Below, in pieces: positions 7,826 to 16,517 of a DNA stretch of 64,000 nucleotides (the first letter of the stretch is position 1; every line of letters starts with the position of its first letter). Source of the stretch: CAYRJD01 sp965212125 (GTDB lineage Bacteria > Actinomycetota > Acidimicrobiia > Acidimicrobiales > Poriferisodalaceae); assembly GCA_965212125.1 (NCBI GenBank), contig OZ243045.1, positions 1,116,001 to 1,180,000 on the forward strand, read 5' to 3'. Position numbers and translations under genes: made by a program. The notes below the pieces were generated by a model that saw only the letters and a program-made list of their open reading frames with translations, made no database searches and was not told the DNA's origin.

Positions 7826-8974
7826 GTGAGCCGTGTTGCGGTCTGCTTTGGCGGGCCTTCACCCGAGCACGACATCTCCGTGCTTACCGGCCTGCAGGCT
7901 TCGCACTGTCTGACCGACATGGAAGAAAATCCGATCGCCCTGTACTGGGCGCGCAACGGCGATTGGTTTGAGGTTTCCGCCGCCGCTGAACCAAGCGAGT
8001 TCGCCGACGGCTTGCCAAGCGAGGCCAAACCGATTGAGCTTCTGGTCGGCGAGGATGGCGGTTTCTTCCACACTGGTCGCCGCAGCCGCCGATCCTCGCT
8101 TGACATATCGGTCGTGCTGAACTGCTGCCACGGGGCGCCCGGCGAGGACGGCACTTTGCAGGCCGCCTTTGACATGGCCGGGCTGCGCTACTCCGGCCCC
8201 AGCCAAGCGGGTGCGGCTCTGGGCATGGACAAGTTCGCATTCACCTCCGTCATCGCCGCCGCCGGCCTACCCACCCTGCCCCTCTGGGTGGTTGATGATG
8301 GCCTGCAGCTGACCGACCAGACCGCTGCGTTGGCGCAAGGTCCGCTGATCGTGAAGCCACGCTTTGGCGGCTCCTCAATCGGCATCGAAATAGTTGAAGA
8401 CCTAACAACCGCCAAAGCCTTGACGTCTTCGGCGATCTCCCTAGCACAAGGTGCGGTGGTGCAGCCGTACATCGCCGACTCGATCGACCTGAACGTTTCT
8501 CTCCTGGCGTGGCCAACCCAGCGGCTGAGCGCCATCGAGCGTCCGTTGCGCTCCACCGATCAGGATCAGCAAACCAGCGACATCTACAACTACGCCGACA
8601 AGTATCTGCGCGGCAGCCAGGGGATGGCTAGCTCGCCCCGTGAGCTGCCAGCCAACGTGCCCGAGGCGATAGAGGCCGCCATTTCTGACGCCGCCAGTGC
8701 GGTGGCGAGGCTGGTGCTGGCTCGTTCGGTGTCAAGGCTTGACTTCTTGTGGGACGGCACGGACAACCCGAACGGCATTTACATAAACGAGCTGAACACG
8801 ATCCCCGGTTCGCTCTGCTGGTATTTCTGGACCGAGCAAGGCGTCAGCTTTGCGGAGCTTCTCAACAATCTGATTGATGAGGCGAAGTCGCAACCCGCTC
8901 GCCAATTCAGAACTGACGGAGCAGATGGAACGGCACTGCGAGACGTTTCAAACATCTCATCCAAACTTGCCTAG
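7826..8974 (+). CDS. ddl: D-alanine--D-alanine ligase
   Basis: ATP-grasp enzyme that joins two D-Ala for the peptidoglycan stem peptide. 382 residues, close to the family length. N-terminal AVCFGGPSPEHDISVLTG is the Ddl signature; CHGAPGEDGTLQAAFDMAGL and YSGPSQAGAALGMDK are typical; KPRFGGSSIGIEIV is the ATP-grasp lysine loop; INELNTIPGSLCWYFW carries the metal-binding Glu/Asn. GTG start 92 bases after the MurF-like gene, so the pair supplies and attaches the D-Ala-D-Ala unit. No clear -10 at the usual distance was found, which favours cotranscription. Its end overlaps the next lipoprotein gene. Confidence 0.95.
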   Translation: MSRVAVCFGGPSPEHDISVLTGLQASHCLTDMEENPIALYWARNGDWFEVSAAAEPSEFADGLPSEAKPIELLVGEDGGFFHTGRRSRRSSLDISVVLNCCHGAPGEDGTLQAAFDMAGLRYSGPSQAGAALGMDKFAFTSVIAAAGLPTLPLWVVDDGLQLTDQTAALAQGPLIVKPRFGGSSIGIEIVEDLTTAKALTSSAISLAQGAVVQPYIADSIDLNVSLLAWPTQRLSAIERPLRSTDQDQQTSDIYNYADKYLRGSQGMASSPRELPANVPEAIEAAISDAASAVARLVLARSVSRLDFLWDGTDNPNGIYINELNTIPGSLCWYFWTEQGVSFAELLNNLIDEAKSQPARQFRTDGADGTALRDVSNISSKLA

Positions 8975-10142
8975 ACCGCAGCGAGCGAAGGCGGTTGGGG
9001 TTGCGCTAGCCACGGCTGTGTTGGTTGTGTTGGCCGTGTTTGCGCTGGCGGCTTGTTCCGCCTTGGCGGGTTCGGCTGGGTCTGGCGCTGGCGGGTCCGA
9101 TGCTGAGGCTGGGGGCGGGCGAGACGGACGGAGCGGACAAGACGGTTCTGGCGGCAGCACCGATGCGGCTTTGGCGATCGAGGTGCTGGGCAGTTGCGTT
9201 ACCGGTCAGGTTGCCGCTTCGCTTGACCTCACGATTAGGGAGCTATCGACTGATCTCGCTGGCACGGCGCCAGGCGATGAGTCAAGGATTGAGTCGGTTG
9301 TCGGCAAAGAAACCCTTCGCATAGCACGCGACATTTGCGAGCTGCGAGACCTGGCCGTGGGCGACGGTTCTGACGGTGCTGCTGGTGCTGGCGCTGGTCG
9401 TGCTGGTAGCGGCTCCGACTCAATCATCGTGTCTCCCGAAGGCGACCGCGATGCTTCGCTACCGAACTCACTGGTTGAAGCGCCGCAGCGTTTTGACCCA
9501 AGCGACACTCCGCCCGGCACCGACGCCACACTCGATCAGCTCTGGCTTACCTGCGGAGACGGCGAATGGCTGGCGTGTGATCGACTGCTGTACGAATCAC
9601 CCGCCAACAGCGACTACGAGGCGTTCGGGTTCAGCTGTGGCGGGCGCGCAAACCTTGACTGCGGTTCCCTGCTCGGCGGAAAATCAAGCACGGGAAGCAC
9701 CTTCAACAGCCAGCCCGTGTCACCCGCCACCCCCGCACCGGGCGACATTTCCTCACTTGACGGCTGGTGGGTGCGATGCTCCAACGGCAGCGCTCAAGCC
9801 TGCGCCCAGCTAGTGCTGATCGCCCCGAGCGGATCGGCGTACGCGTTTTACGGGTACTCCTGCGGCGGGCGCGTTGCGGGAGATTGCGCTTCGCTGCTAG
9901 GCGATGATGGTTCTCCGCCCGCGTTAAGAACTCGCTCGCCGAACGACCCCGCCCCCGGCACAGACGCATATCTTGACGGGCTCTGGCAGCGCTGCGCTGA
10001 TCTGTCGGCAGTCGCCTGCGGCAATTTAGCCACCTTCGCCCCGCCCAGCAGCGACTACGAACGCTTTGCTTTGTCTTGCGGTTGGCGTGCGGTAACGCCA
10101 TGCACCAGGCTGTTTTTGCAGATCCAAGCCCTGTCGCAATAG
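8925..10142 (+). CDS. Lipoprotein with three four-cysteine repeats, function unknown
   Basis: I do not recognise a named family. ATG 8925 overlaps ddl by 50 bases; TTG 8967 (8-base overlap) is an alternative, and an upstream ATG at 8874 adds only residues antisense-like in composition. A hydrophobic segment ends in lipobox LAAC, followed by a Gly/Ala/Ser/Asp linker. The C-terminal half holds three repeats of about 65 residues, each with a Pro-Gly lead, a central Leu-x2-Leu/Trp-Trp, then C-x9-C, a Ser-x2-Tyr-x3-Gly motif, SCGGR (SCGWR in the third) and a final Cys. Four Cys per repeat suggest disulfides outside the cell. Position after ddl hints at envelope work, which is inference only. Confidence 0.75.
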   Translation: MERHCETFQTSHPNLPRPQRAKAVGVALATAVLVVLAVFALAACSALAGSAGSGAGGSDAEAGGGRDGRSGQDGSGGSTDAALAIEVLGSCVTGQVAASLDLTIRELSTDLAGTAPGDESRIESVVGKETLRIARDICELRDLAVGDGSDGAAGAGAGRAGSGSDSIIVSPEGDRDASLPNSLVEAPQRFDPSDTPPGTDATLDQLWLTCGDGEWLACDRLLYESPANSDYEAFGFSCGGRANLDCGSLLGGKSSTGSTFNSQPVSPATPAPGDISSLDGWWVRCSNGSAQACAQLVLIAPSGSAYAFYGYSCGGRVAGDCASLLGDDGSPPALRTRSPNDPAPGTDAYLDGLWQRCADLSAVACGNLATFAPPSSDYERFALSCGWRAVTPCTRLFLQIQALSQ

Positions 10143-10189
10143 GGCGCAACGAAGCACCGCGCTAAACGCAGCAACAGACCGCCACAATA

Positions 10190-10246
10190 GAACGCAGTAA
10201 GAACGCAGTAAGAACGCAGCAAGACCGTAAGAACGTATGAACGCAA
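10190..10246 (+). repeat. Short tandem repeat of 11 bases
   Basis: GAACGCAGTAA at 10190 and 10201, then GAACGCAGCAA at 10212, followed by decayed copies. It lies in the 186-base gap between the Cys-repeat lipoprotein and the reductase gene. There are no spacers, so it is not a CRISPR. No promoter of the TANNNT type was seen at the usual distance from GTG 10329; TAGACA at 10315-10320 is a partial match. Confidence 0.7.
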
Positions 10247-10328
10247 CCCGCACAAGCACCACACGCATGAACACAACCAAACAATCCCGCTGTCGCATCA
10301 GTCGCCGCGCCAACTAGACACAAGCCCC

Positions 10329-12770
10329 GTGATCGCCGACGCCCTCGCACATAAGCGCATAGCCATCACCGGCGCCACCGGCTTCTTAGGCACCGCCTTG
10401 GTTGAGCGGCTGCTGCGGTGCGTGCCCGACTGCGATCTGGTGCTGCTGGTGCGCCCCGGCCGCCGCAACGACGCCGCTCAGCGCGTGCAGCGAGAGATAT
10501 TTCGCAACGACGCTTTTGAGCCCCTGCGAGAAAGCTGGGGCGACAGCTTTGACGCCACCTGCGCCAAGCGAGTCAACGTGCTGTCGGGTGATGTCACCGC
10601 CGACAATCTGGGGCTTTCGCCAGCCGACCTCGCCACGTTTTGCGGCTGCGACATCATCATTCACGCCGCTGCCACGGTCAGCTTTGACAGCCCGCTTGAC
10701 GCCTCCATTGACATAAACCTGCTGGGGCCAAACCGCATTCTCACCGCCTGCCAAGACACCGGAACCACACCGCATCTGATAGCCGTTTCCACCTGCTATG
10801 TCGCTGGCAACCGGCGTGGAGCGGCCGCCGAAGCCTTGCTGTCTGACTCGCCTTTTTCGCTGGACATTGACTGGCGGGCCGAAGTAGCCGCCGCCAAACG
10901 CACTCGCTCAGATATTGACGCCCGCAGTCGTGAGCCTGATCGCCTGACAACTCTGCGGCGTGCCGCTAGAGAGGAACTCGGCCCGGCGGGTCTGCCGATG
11001 CTGGCGGCCAAAACCGAGCAGTTGCGCACCGAATGGGTGGATAGTCAGATGACTGAGGCCGGTCGCAGCCGGGCGACATCGCTCGGTTGGCCCGACGTGT
11101 ACACCTACTCCAAGGCTTTGGGCGAGCAGGCTTTAGTGGAGCTGCGGCAGAACATTCCGGTAACGATCGTGCGGCCGTCGATAATTGAGTCGGCGCTGGC
11201 GGAGCCCATGCCCGGCTGGATTCGTGGGTTTCGGATGGCTGAGCCACTGATCGTGTCTTTTGCGAAGGGCGAGCTTGACACGTTTCCCGGCTATCCCGAG
11301 GGCGTGATTGACGTGATCCCGGTGGACATGGTGGCGGCGTGCATCGTCGCCGTCAGCGCACGGGTTAGCGGCAGCGCCAGCAGCCGCGAGAAGGAATCGG
11401 ACGCCGCGCCCACCGCCGCACCAACGCAAGCGGCGCCAGCCGCAACGCCCACGCCCGTTGAAATCTTCCAAATCGCTTCGGGCGCGGTCAACCCGTTGCG
11501 ATTCAAAGTGCTGCTCGACACCACCATGCGCTGGTTTGAACAACACCCGCTCTACGACTCCAAAGGCCACCCAACCGCAAGCACCTCCTGGCGCTACGCC
11601 GGCTCCTCCGACCTAGAAGAAAAACTTGAAAGAGTCGTGCGGCTGCTAGACATCGCCAGCCGCTTCGTCAATCACCTGCCGCTGCGAGGCAGAAGCGACC
11701 TAACCCTGCGCCTAGCCGAGCGCCGCCAAAGCCTGGAGCAACTGCAGGGCTACGTCCAGCTCTACGGCGCCTACGGCAAATGCGAAGCCCTCTACAGCAT
11801 TGACTCAACGCTGCGATTGTGGGACAGCCTGGACGCCGCCGATCAGCAAGCCTTCGCCTTTGACCCGCGTGTAATCGACTGGCCGAACTACATCGCCGAT
11901 GTGCATCTGCCGACGGTGGTGGTGCAGTCCCGCCTGAAAACCACGCCAGAGGTGCGCAGCGGCCCGGACCGAACCGATCGCCTGCGAGCGGCGGTGCTAA
12001 ATCCGGATCGCCAGTTCGCCGCATTTGATCTTGAAAACACTCTGATCGCCAGCAACGTCGTGGAGAGCTACTCGTGGCTGGCCACACGCGACCTTGACGC
12101 CGCTGCTCGTTTCAGATTTGTGCTGCGCACCTTGTCGCAGGCACCGGGACTTTGGCGGCGAGACCGGCACGATCGCACCGATTTCTTACGCTTCTTCTAT
12201 CGCCGCTACAAAGGCGCCTCCGTAGAAAAGCTAGACGCCGCTGCCAAGGAAATGCTGAGCCATCTGATCCTGGCGAAATCATTCCCGGCCGGGTTGCGGC
12301 GCGTGCGGGCGCACAAGGCAGCCGGCCACAAGACGGTGCTGATTACCGGCGCGCTTGACTTAGCGGTGCGCCCCTTGCAACCTCTGTTTGACGTGATAAT
12401 CGCAGCCCGCATTGATAACGCCGACGGCCACTACACCGGCGAGATGACTGACGTGCCGCCTACCGGCGAAGTGCGCGCCCAAATGATGACCGATTGGGCG
12501 GCCGAGCAGGACTTTGACAGCGCTCAAGGTGTTGCCTATGCCGATGCCGCCTCAGACCTGCCGATGCTTGAAGCCGTGGGGTATCCGGTGGCGGTCAATC
12601 CTGAGACCCGACTGATAACCATCGCCGACAAGCGCGGCTGGCTGGTTGAAGAGTGGGGTCGCTCGCCGGGCGCTCCGAACACTTTGTTGCCGCTAGCACC
12701 GTTGCGACGCAACCCGAGGACTACCAGCAGTCGCTCCTACAAGCGGGCGCGCGCCGGAGCGGCGCGATGA
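10329..12770 (+). CDS. Fatty acyl-CoA reductase fused to HAD-IB phosphatase-like domain
   Basis: 813 residues. Residues 1-310 or so are an extended SDR of the fatty acyl-CoA/thioester reductase class: ITGATGFLGTALVERLL nucleotide-binding turn, HAAATVSFD, and catalytic YTYSKALGE. A FAR C-terminal type region follows to about 480. Residues about 555-800 are a HAD-IB domain with FDLENTLIASN (motif I, with Glu where the second Asp is usual), LITGALDLAVRPL, and YADAASDLPMLEAVG. Such fusions are known in actinobacteria and are linked to fatty alcohol or complex lipid formation. Its stop overlaps the next start as ATGA. The start is GTG. Substrate and the role of the HAD half are not known from sequence. 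Confidence 0.85.
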   Translation: MIADALAHKRIAITGATGFLGTALVERLLRCVPDCDLVLLVRPGRRNDAAQRVQREIFRNDAFEPLRESWGDSFDATCAKRVNVLSGDVTADNLGLSPADLATFCGCDIIIHAAATVSFDSPLDASIDINLLGPNRILTACQDTGTTPHLIAVSTCYVAGNRRGAAAEALLSDSPFSLDIDWRAEVAAAKRTRSDIDARSREPDRLTTLRRAAREELGPAGLPMLAAKTEQLRTEWVDSQMTEAGRSRATSLGWPDVYTYSKALGEQALVELRQNIPVTIVRPSIIESALAEPMPGWIRGFRMAEPLIVSFAKGELDTFPGYPEGVIDVIPVDMVAACIVAVSARVSGSASSREKESDAAPTAAPTQAAPAATPTPVEIFQIASGAVNPLRFKVLLDTTMRWFEQHPLYDSKGHPTASTSWRYAGSSDLEEKLERVVRLLDIASRFVNHLPLRGRSDLTLRLAERRQSLEQLQGYVQLYGAYGKCEALYSIDSTLRLWDSLDAADQQAFAFDPRVIDWPNYIADVHLPTVVVQSRLKTTPEVRSGPDRTDRLRAAVLNPDRQFAAFDLENTLIASNVVESYSWLATRDLDAAARFRFVLRTLSQAPGLWRRDRHDRTDFLRFFYRRYKGASVEKLDAAAKEMLSHLILAKSFPAGLRRVRAHKAAGHKTVLITGALDLAVRPLQPLFDVIIAARIDNADGHYTGEMTDVPPTGEVRAQMMTDWAAEQDFDSAQGVAYADAASDLPMLEAVGYPVAVNPETRLITIADKRGWLVEEWGRSPGAPNTLLPLAPLRRNPRTTSSRSYKRARAGAAR

Positions 12771-14371
12771 TTCAGCGGAAGGGCACTTCACGGCGCGGCT
12801 TGGTTCTAGAGGTCGAGCGCAATAGCCCGGCGACCGTTTGGTGTTACGGCGAGAAGCTGCGCCTGGAAAAGTTGCCGGTGGGCAGCCGCGTCGTATATCC
12901 CAACGAACCGCTGCCACCCATCAAAGACGTCGAGACCGCCATCGCCAAGGCGCTAGAAGAACCCCTGGGCGACAGCAAACCGCTTTCCGCTCTGCTGTTC
13001 GCTGGCATGAAGCTGACGATCGCCTTTGACGACGTGTCGCTGCCGCTGCCGCCAATGGCCGCACCCGACATTCGCTCACGCGTGATTGAACAAGTGCTTG
13101 ACAAGGCAGCCGCCGCGGGCGTTGACGACGTGCATCTAATCGCCGCACTCGCCTTGCACCGCCGCATGACCGAAGATGAACTGCGGCACGCGGTGGGCGA
13201 TCGTGTCTATGACTCCTTTGCACCGCAGGGGCGCCTATACAACTTTGACGCGGAAGATCCGGACGCACTCACCCACCTTGGCACCACCGACGAGGGCGAA
13301 GAGGTCGTAATAAGCACCCGCGCAGTTGAATCCGACCTGCTGGTGTACGTGAACATCAACCTTGTTTCGTTGGACGGCGGCCACAAGAGCGTCGCCACTG
13401 GCTTGTCGGGTTATCGCGGGCTGCGGCACCATCACAACGTGCACACGCTGCGCCATTCCAACTCATTCATGGACCCAGACAACAGCGAGCTGCACTCTCG
13501 CAACTGGCGCCAAGGTCGCTTGCTGGCGCAAAGCGGGCTGAAGGTTTTCCAGATTGAAACCACGCTCAACAACGACACGTTCCCAGCGCCGTATGACTTT
13601 TTGCAACGCCGTGAGTGGGAGATGTCGCCTAAGGATCGCTTGATGCTGCTGGGCACGAAGAAGGCGCTGGACATAATGCCCAACAGCACCGCCCGGCGGA
13701 TCTTTCACAACATCCGCGCCCCTTACGGCGTTACTTCGGTGCAGGCTGGTGAGGTTGAGGCCGTTCACAAGGTCACGCTGGAGCACGTCTATCGCCAGCA
13801 GATGGTGCGGGTGGAAGGCCAGGCGGACGTGCTGACGATGGGCTTGCCGTACCTGTGCCCGTACAACGTCAACTCCGTTATGAATCCGGTATTGGTGGCG
13901 TGCCTGGGGCTGGGGTATTTCTTCAATATGTATCGGGGCAAACCGCTGGTGCGCCAGGGCGGCGTTGTGATAATGGCTCACCCCACGCCGTGGGAGTTCC
14001 ACCCGGTTCATCACCCCAGCTACATCGACTTCTTTGAAGAGGTGCTAGCCGACACGACCGACCCTGTTGAGATCGAACAGCGCTACGAAAAGCGCTACGC
14101 GCAAGATGAGTGGTATCGGCATTTGTACCGCACTTCGTATGCGTATCACGGGGTTCATCCGCTGTATATGTGGTACTGGTGCGCGCACGCTTTGGAGCAT
14201 GTGGGTGCGGTTGTCGTCGTTGGCGGCAACAATAGAGCTGTGCAGCGGTTGGGTTTTAGATCGGCTACCACGTTGGCGGACGCGCTGGAGATTGCCAGCG
14301 ACGTTGTGGGGCGCAATCCAAGCATCACGCACATTCACAATCCGCCCGTGCTGATGGCCGACGTGGTGTGA
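12767..14371 (+). CDS. LarA-like (DUF2088) nickel-pincer racemase family protein
   Basis: 534 residues from ATG 12767, which overlaps the reductase stop (ATGA). The lactate racemase family isomerises 2-hydroxyacids using a nickel-pincer nucleotide fixed to a Lys. Family marks are DDVSLPLPPM near residue 90, LALHRRMTEDEL with the His at 131, GGHKS with the Lys at 207, and the following GLSGYRGLRHHHN at 212-224 for the second His. These align with the active-site pattern of LarA as I know it. The protein is about 100 residues longer than LarA, the extra part at the C-terminus. No larB, larC or larE is in the window. Its pairing with an acyl reductase and an acyltransferase suggests a lipid-related hydroxyacid substrate (inference). 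Confidence 0.75.
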   Translation: MIQRKGTSRRGLVLEVERNSPATVWCYGEKLRLEKLPVGSRVVYPNEPLPPIKDVETAIAKALEEPLGDSKPLSALLFAGMKLTIAFDDVSLPLPPMAAPDIRSRVIEQVLDKAAAAGVDDVHLIAALALHRRMTEDELRHAVGDRVYDSFAPQGRLYNFDAEDPDALTHLGTTDEGEEVVISTRAVESDLLVYVNINLVSLDGGHKSVATGLSGYRGLRHHHNVHTLRHSNSFMDPDNSELHSRNWRQGRLLAQSGLKVFQIETTLNNDTFPAPYDFLQRREWEMSPKDRLMLLGTKKALDIMPNSTARRIFHNIRAPYGVTSVQAGEVEAVHKVTLEHVYRQQMVRVEGQADVLTMGLPYLCPYNVNSVMNPVLVACLGLGYFFNMYRGKPLVRQGGVVIMAHPTPWEFHPVHHPSYIDFFEEVLADTTDPVEIEQRYEKRYAQDEWYRHLYRTSYAYHGVHPLYMWYWCAHALEHVGAVVVVGGNNRAVQRLGFRSATTLADALEIASDVVGRNPSITHIHNPPVLMADVV

Positions 14372-14392
14372 GATCATGAGTGCCGCAAGATC

Positions 14393-15337
14393 ATGAGCGT
14401 CCCGAAGAAGAGCACACGAATGTCGCTGGTGAAAATGACGCGGCGCGCTGAGTTTCCGCTGCGGTCGGCTCCCACCCCGAAAGGCCAGAAAGCGCTACCG
14501 GCAAACGTGGGCGCCAACTACGACACGGCTTGGTCCAGACGATTTCCCGCACGGGTGGTGCGCCGCGTGTTTCGCGACACGATCGGCAAGGCGCTTGTGC
14601 GCTACTACGCAACGCCCACCATCAAAGGGCTTGATCGCCTGCAAGGCCTGAACGGCCCCGCCTTGTTTGTTTCCAATCATCAAAGCCACGCCGACACGGC
14701 GGTGATGATTACCTCCATCCCGGAGCCGTGGTGCAACCGGCTGATCGTGGGTGCGGCGGCGGATTATTTCTTTAGCAATCGTGTTACCTCCATGATGTCG
14801 GCTTTGTTTGTTGGGGCGATTCCGATTGAGCGGGCGTCAATAAACCGCCAGACGATTGACATGGCGGTCAAGCTGTTGCGCGGCGGATGGAGCATGGTGA
14901 TCTATCCCGAAGGCGGACGCAGCGCCGATGGCTGGGGTCATGAGTTTCGGCCGGGGGCGGCGTACCTTGCGCGACAAGCCGGTGTGCCGGTGGTGCCGGT
15001 GCATATTCGTGGCACGTTTGACATCATGCGCAAAGGTCGGGTGTGGCCGCGCCGCGCTCGCTCGGTTATCAATTTTGGCAGGCCGCTTTACTTTGCCAGC
15101 GAAGACAACAACCGGCGCTTCACCCGCAAGATGCAACAAGCCGTTGAAGTGCTGGCCGACGAAACCAGTTCGGGCAACTGGTTTGCCGCTCGCAAGCGCT
15201 CTCATTCTGATGAGAGTCCGTCAACCGCGGGGCCGGAGGCGGCTACCTGGCGGCGACGCTGGGCTTTGAATGAGATCACCGACAAGAGCACCGGCACCAC
15301 CGGCCGCGACCCCAAACAACAATGGCCCTATATCTAA
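14393..15337 (+). CDS. PlsC-like acyltransferase
   Basis: Membrane-associated acyltransferase of the 1-acylglycerol-3-phosphate O-acyltransferase family, 314 residues. FVSNHQSHADTAV holds the catalytic His-x4-Asp; VGAIPIERAS, IYPEGGRSADG and VPVVPVHIRGTFDIM are the other family blocks. ATG 14393 is 21 bases past the LarA-like stop; ATG 14417 is a possible second start. It is the third gene of the reductase operon and would transfer an acyl chain to glycerophosphate or an alcohol. Whether it is the housekeeping PlsC or a specialised one cannot be told from sequence. An N-terminal basic stretch of about 50 residues precedes the domain. Confidence 0.88.
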   Translation: MSVPKKSTRMSLVKMTRRAEFPLRSAPTPKGQKALPANVGANYDTAWSRRFPARVVRRVFRDTIGKALVRYYATPTIKGLDRLQGLNGPALFVSNHQSHADTAVMITSIPEPWCNRLIVGAAADYFFSNRVTSMMSALFVGAIPIERASINRQTIDMAVKLLRGGWSMVIYPEGGRSADGWGHEFRPGAAYLARQAGVPVVPVHIRGTFDIMRKGRVWPRRARSVINFGRPLYFASEDNNRRFTRKMQQAVEVLADETSSGNWFAARKRSHSDESPSTAGPEAATWRRRWALNEITDKSTGTTGRDPKQQWPYI

Positions 15338-15342
15338 ACCCC

Positions 15343-15348
15343 TACTTA
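15343..15348 (+). promoter_or_regulatory. Possible -10 box before the methyltransferase
   Basis: TACTTA lies 7 bases before ATG 15356 in a short AT-rich stretch. The last base departs from TANNNT, so this is weaker than the others listed. Confidence 0.35.
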
Positions 15349-15355
15349 TAAAACT

Positions 15356-16516
15356 ATGACTGATACTGCAGCGCAAATGGACCCAGACCAACTAAAGCAA
15401 CTGGCTTTCAAAGTGTGGTCTTACAAGCAGGGCGAGATGGTGTCGCTCATGCTCCACATCGGCGACCGGCTGGGCTTGTTCACCAAGCTGGCGGAGCTGT
15501 GCGACGCGGCTGGCGGCAGCGGCTCCGGCGGCAGCTCTGACGGCGGCTCCGGCAGCGACGGCTCGCCCGGGCTGATCACCAGCGAAGAGCTGGCAGCTGC
15601 CACCGGCCTGAACGAGCGCCTGATACGCGAATGGCTGTTCGGCATGGCGGCGGCGGACGTGCTCACCCACACGGACGGCGCCTTTTTGATAACGCCCGAA
15701 GGCAAGGCACTGCTAGTGGACGAGCAAGATTCGGTGCTGTTTGCGATGGGTGCGTTTCGTGGCGGCACCGAAACCGAAGCCCTCGATCTGATACTTGAGT
15801 CGTTCCAGACCGGCATCGGCATGACCTATGAGCAGCAGGGGCCGCGCGCCGCGGCGGGATTGGCTCGCACCACCGGACCTTTCAGCCGCCAGGCGCTCAC
15901 CTCCACGATCATTCCCGGGCTAGACGGCGTGAAAGCCAAGCTGGAAGCGGGAGCCAAGGTGCTTGACGTGGGCTGCGGTGCGGGCGTGTCGGCATGCCTG
16001 ATTGGCGAGGCATGGCCCAACACCCAGGTGATCGGCTGCGACCCCTCCCAGACTGCGATAGCTCAGGCTCGCCAGCGCGCTAAAGACTCCGGGCTGTCAA
16101 ACGTTGAATTCGTTATCGCCCCTGCCGAAGAAATAAACAACGCCGAAGAAATAGGTGCTGGCGATTTTGCACTGGTGCTCACCTTCGACTGCCTGCACGA
16201 CATGCCTCGCCCCGACACCGCTCTCAGCGCCATTCGCAAAGCCCTCAGCGACGACGGCACCTTGCTAGTAAAAGACATCCGCTCGCGGGGCGATTTCGAG
16301 ATTGACAAACGCAATCCGCTGCTGGCGATGTTCTACGGGTTCTCGGTATCATCGTGTTTGCAGTCAGCCATGAGCGAGCCCGGCGGAATGGGGCTCGGCA
16401 CGCTCGGACTGCATCCGCAAAAGGCCAAACAGCTAACGGCCGAAGCGGGATTCACGGGTTTCGTTGAACACGACTTTGACGACGCCGCGAACATCTACTA
16501 CGAAGTCAGGCCGTGA
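15356..16516 (+). CDS. Class I SAM-dependent methyltransferase
   Basis: 386 residues. N-terminal helical/winged-helix region (KVWSYKQGEMVSLMLHIGDRLGLF, read here as two parts around residues 20-42) resembles the dimerisation domain of small-molecule O-methyltransferases. A Gly/Ser-rich insert of about 20 residues breaks it near residues 55-75. The catalytic domain has VLDVGCGAGVSACLIG (SAM motif I), VIGCDPSQTAIAQAR and VLTFDCLHDMPRP. Substrate unknown; the C-terminal region with an FYGFSVSSC stretch is typical of a group of uncharacterised actinobacterial methyltransferases. Its TGA precedes the aconitase ATG by one base, so the two are probably cotranslated, though no functional link is evident. 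Confidence 0.8.
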   Translation: MTDTAAQMDPDQLKQLAFKVWSYKQGEMVSLMLHIGDRLGLFTKLAELCDAAGGSGSGGSSDGGSGSDGSPGLITSEELAAATGLNERLIREWLFGMAAADVLTHTDGAFLITPEGKALLVDEQDSVLFAMGAFRGGTETEALDLILESFQTGIGMTYEQQGPRAAAGLARTTGPFSRQALTSTIIPGLDGVKAKLEAGAKVLDVGCGAGVSACLIGEAWPNTQVIGCDPSQTAIAQARQRAKDSGLSNVEFVIAPAEEINNAEEIGAGDFALVLTFDCLHDMPRPDTALSAIRKALSDDGTLLVKDIRSRGDFEIDKRNPLLAMFYGFSVSSCLQSAMSEPGGMGLGTLGLHPQKAKQLTAEAGFTGFVEHDFDDAANIYYEVRP

Positions 16517-16517
16517 G

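Noticed and set aside
10190..10246. CRISPR-like repeat
   Set aside because: Units of 11 bases without spacers and decaying; a simple tandem repeat.
16464..16517. Earlier ATG for aconitase
   Set aside because: Inside the methyltransferase gene, with Thr-rich residues unlike any aconitase N-terminus.
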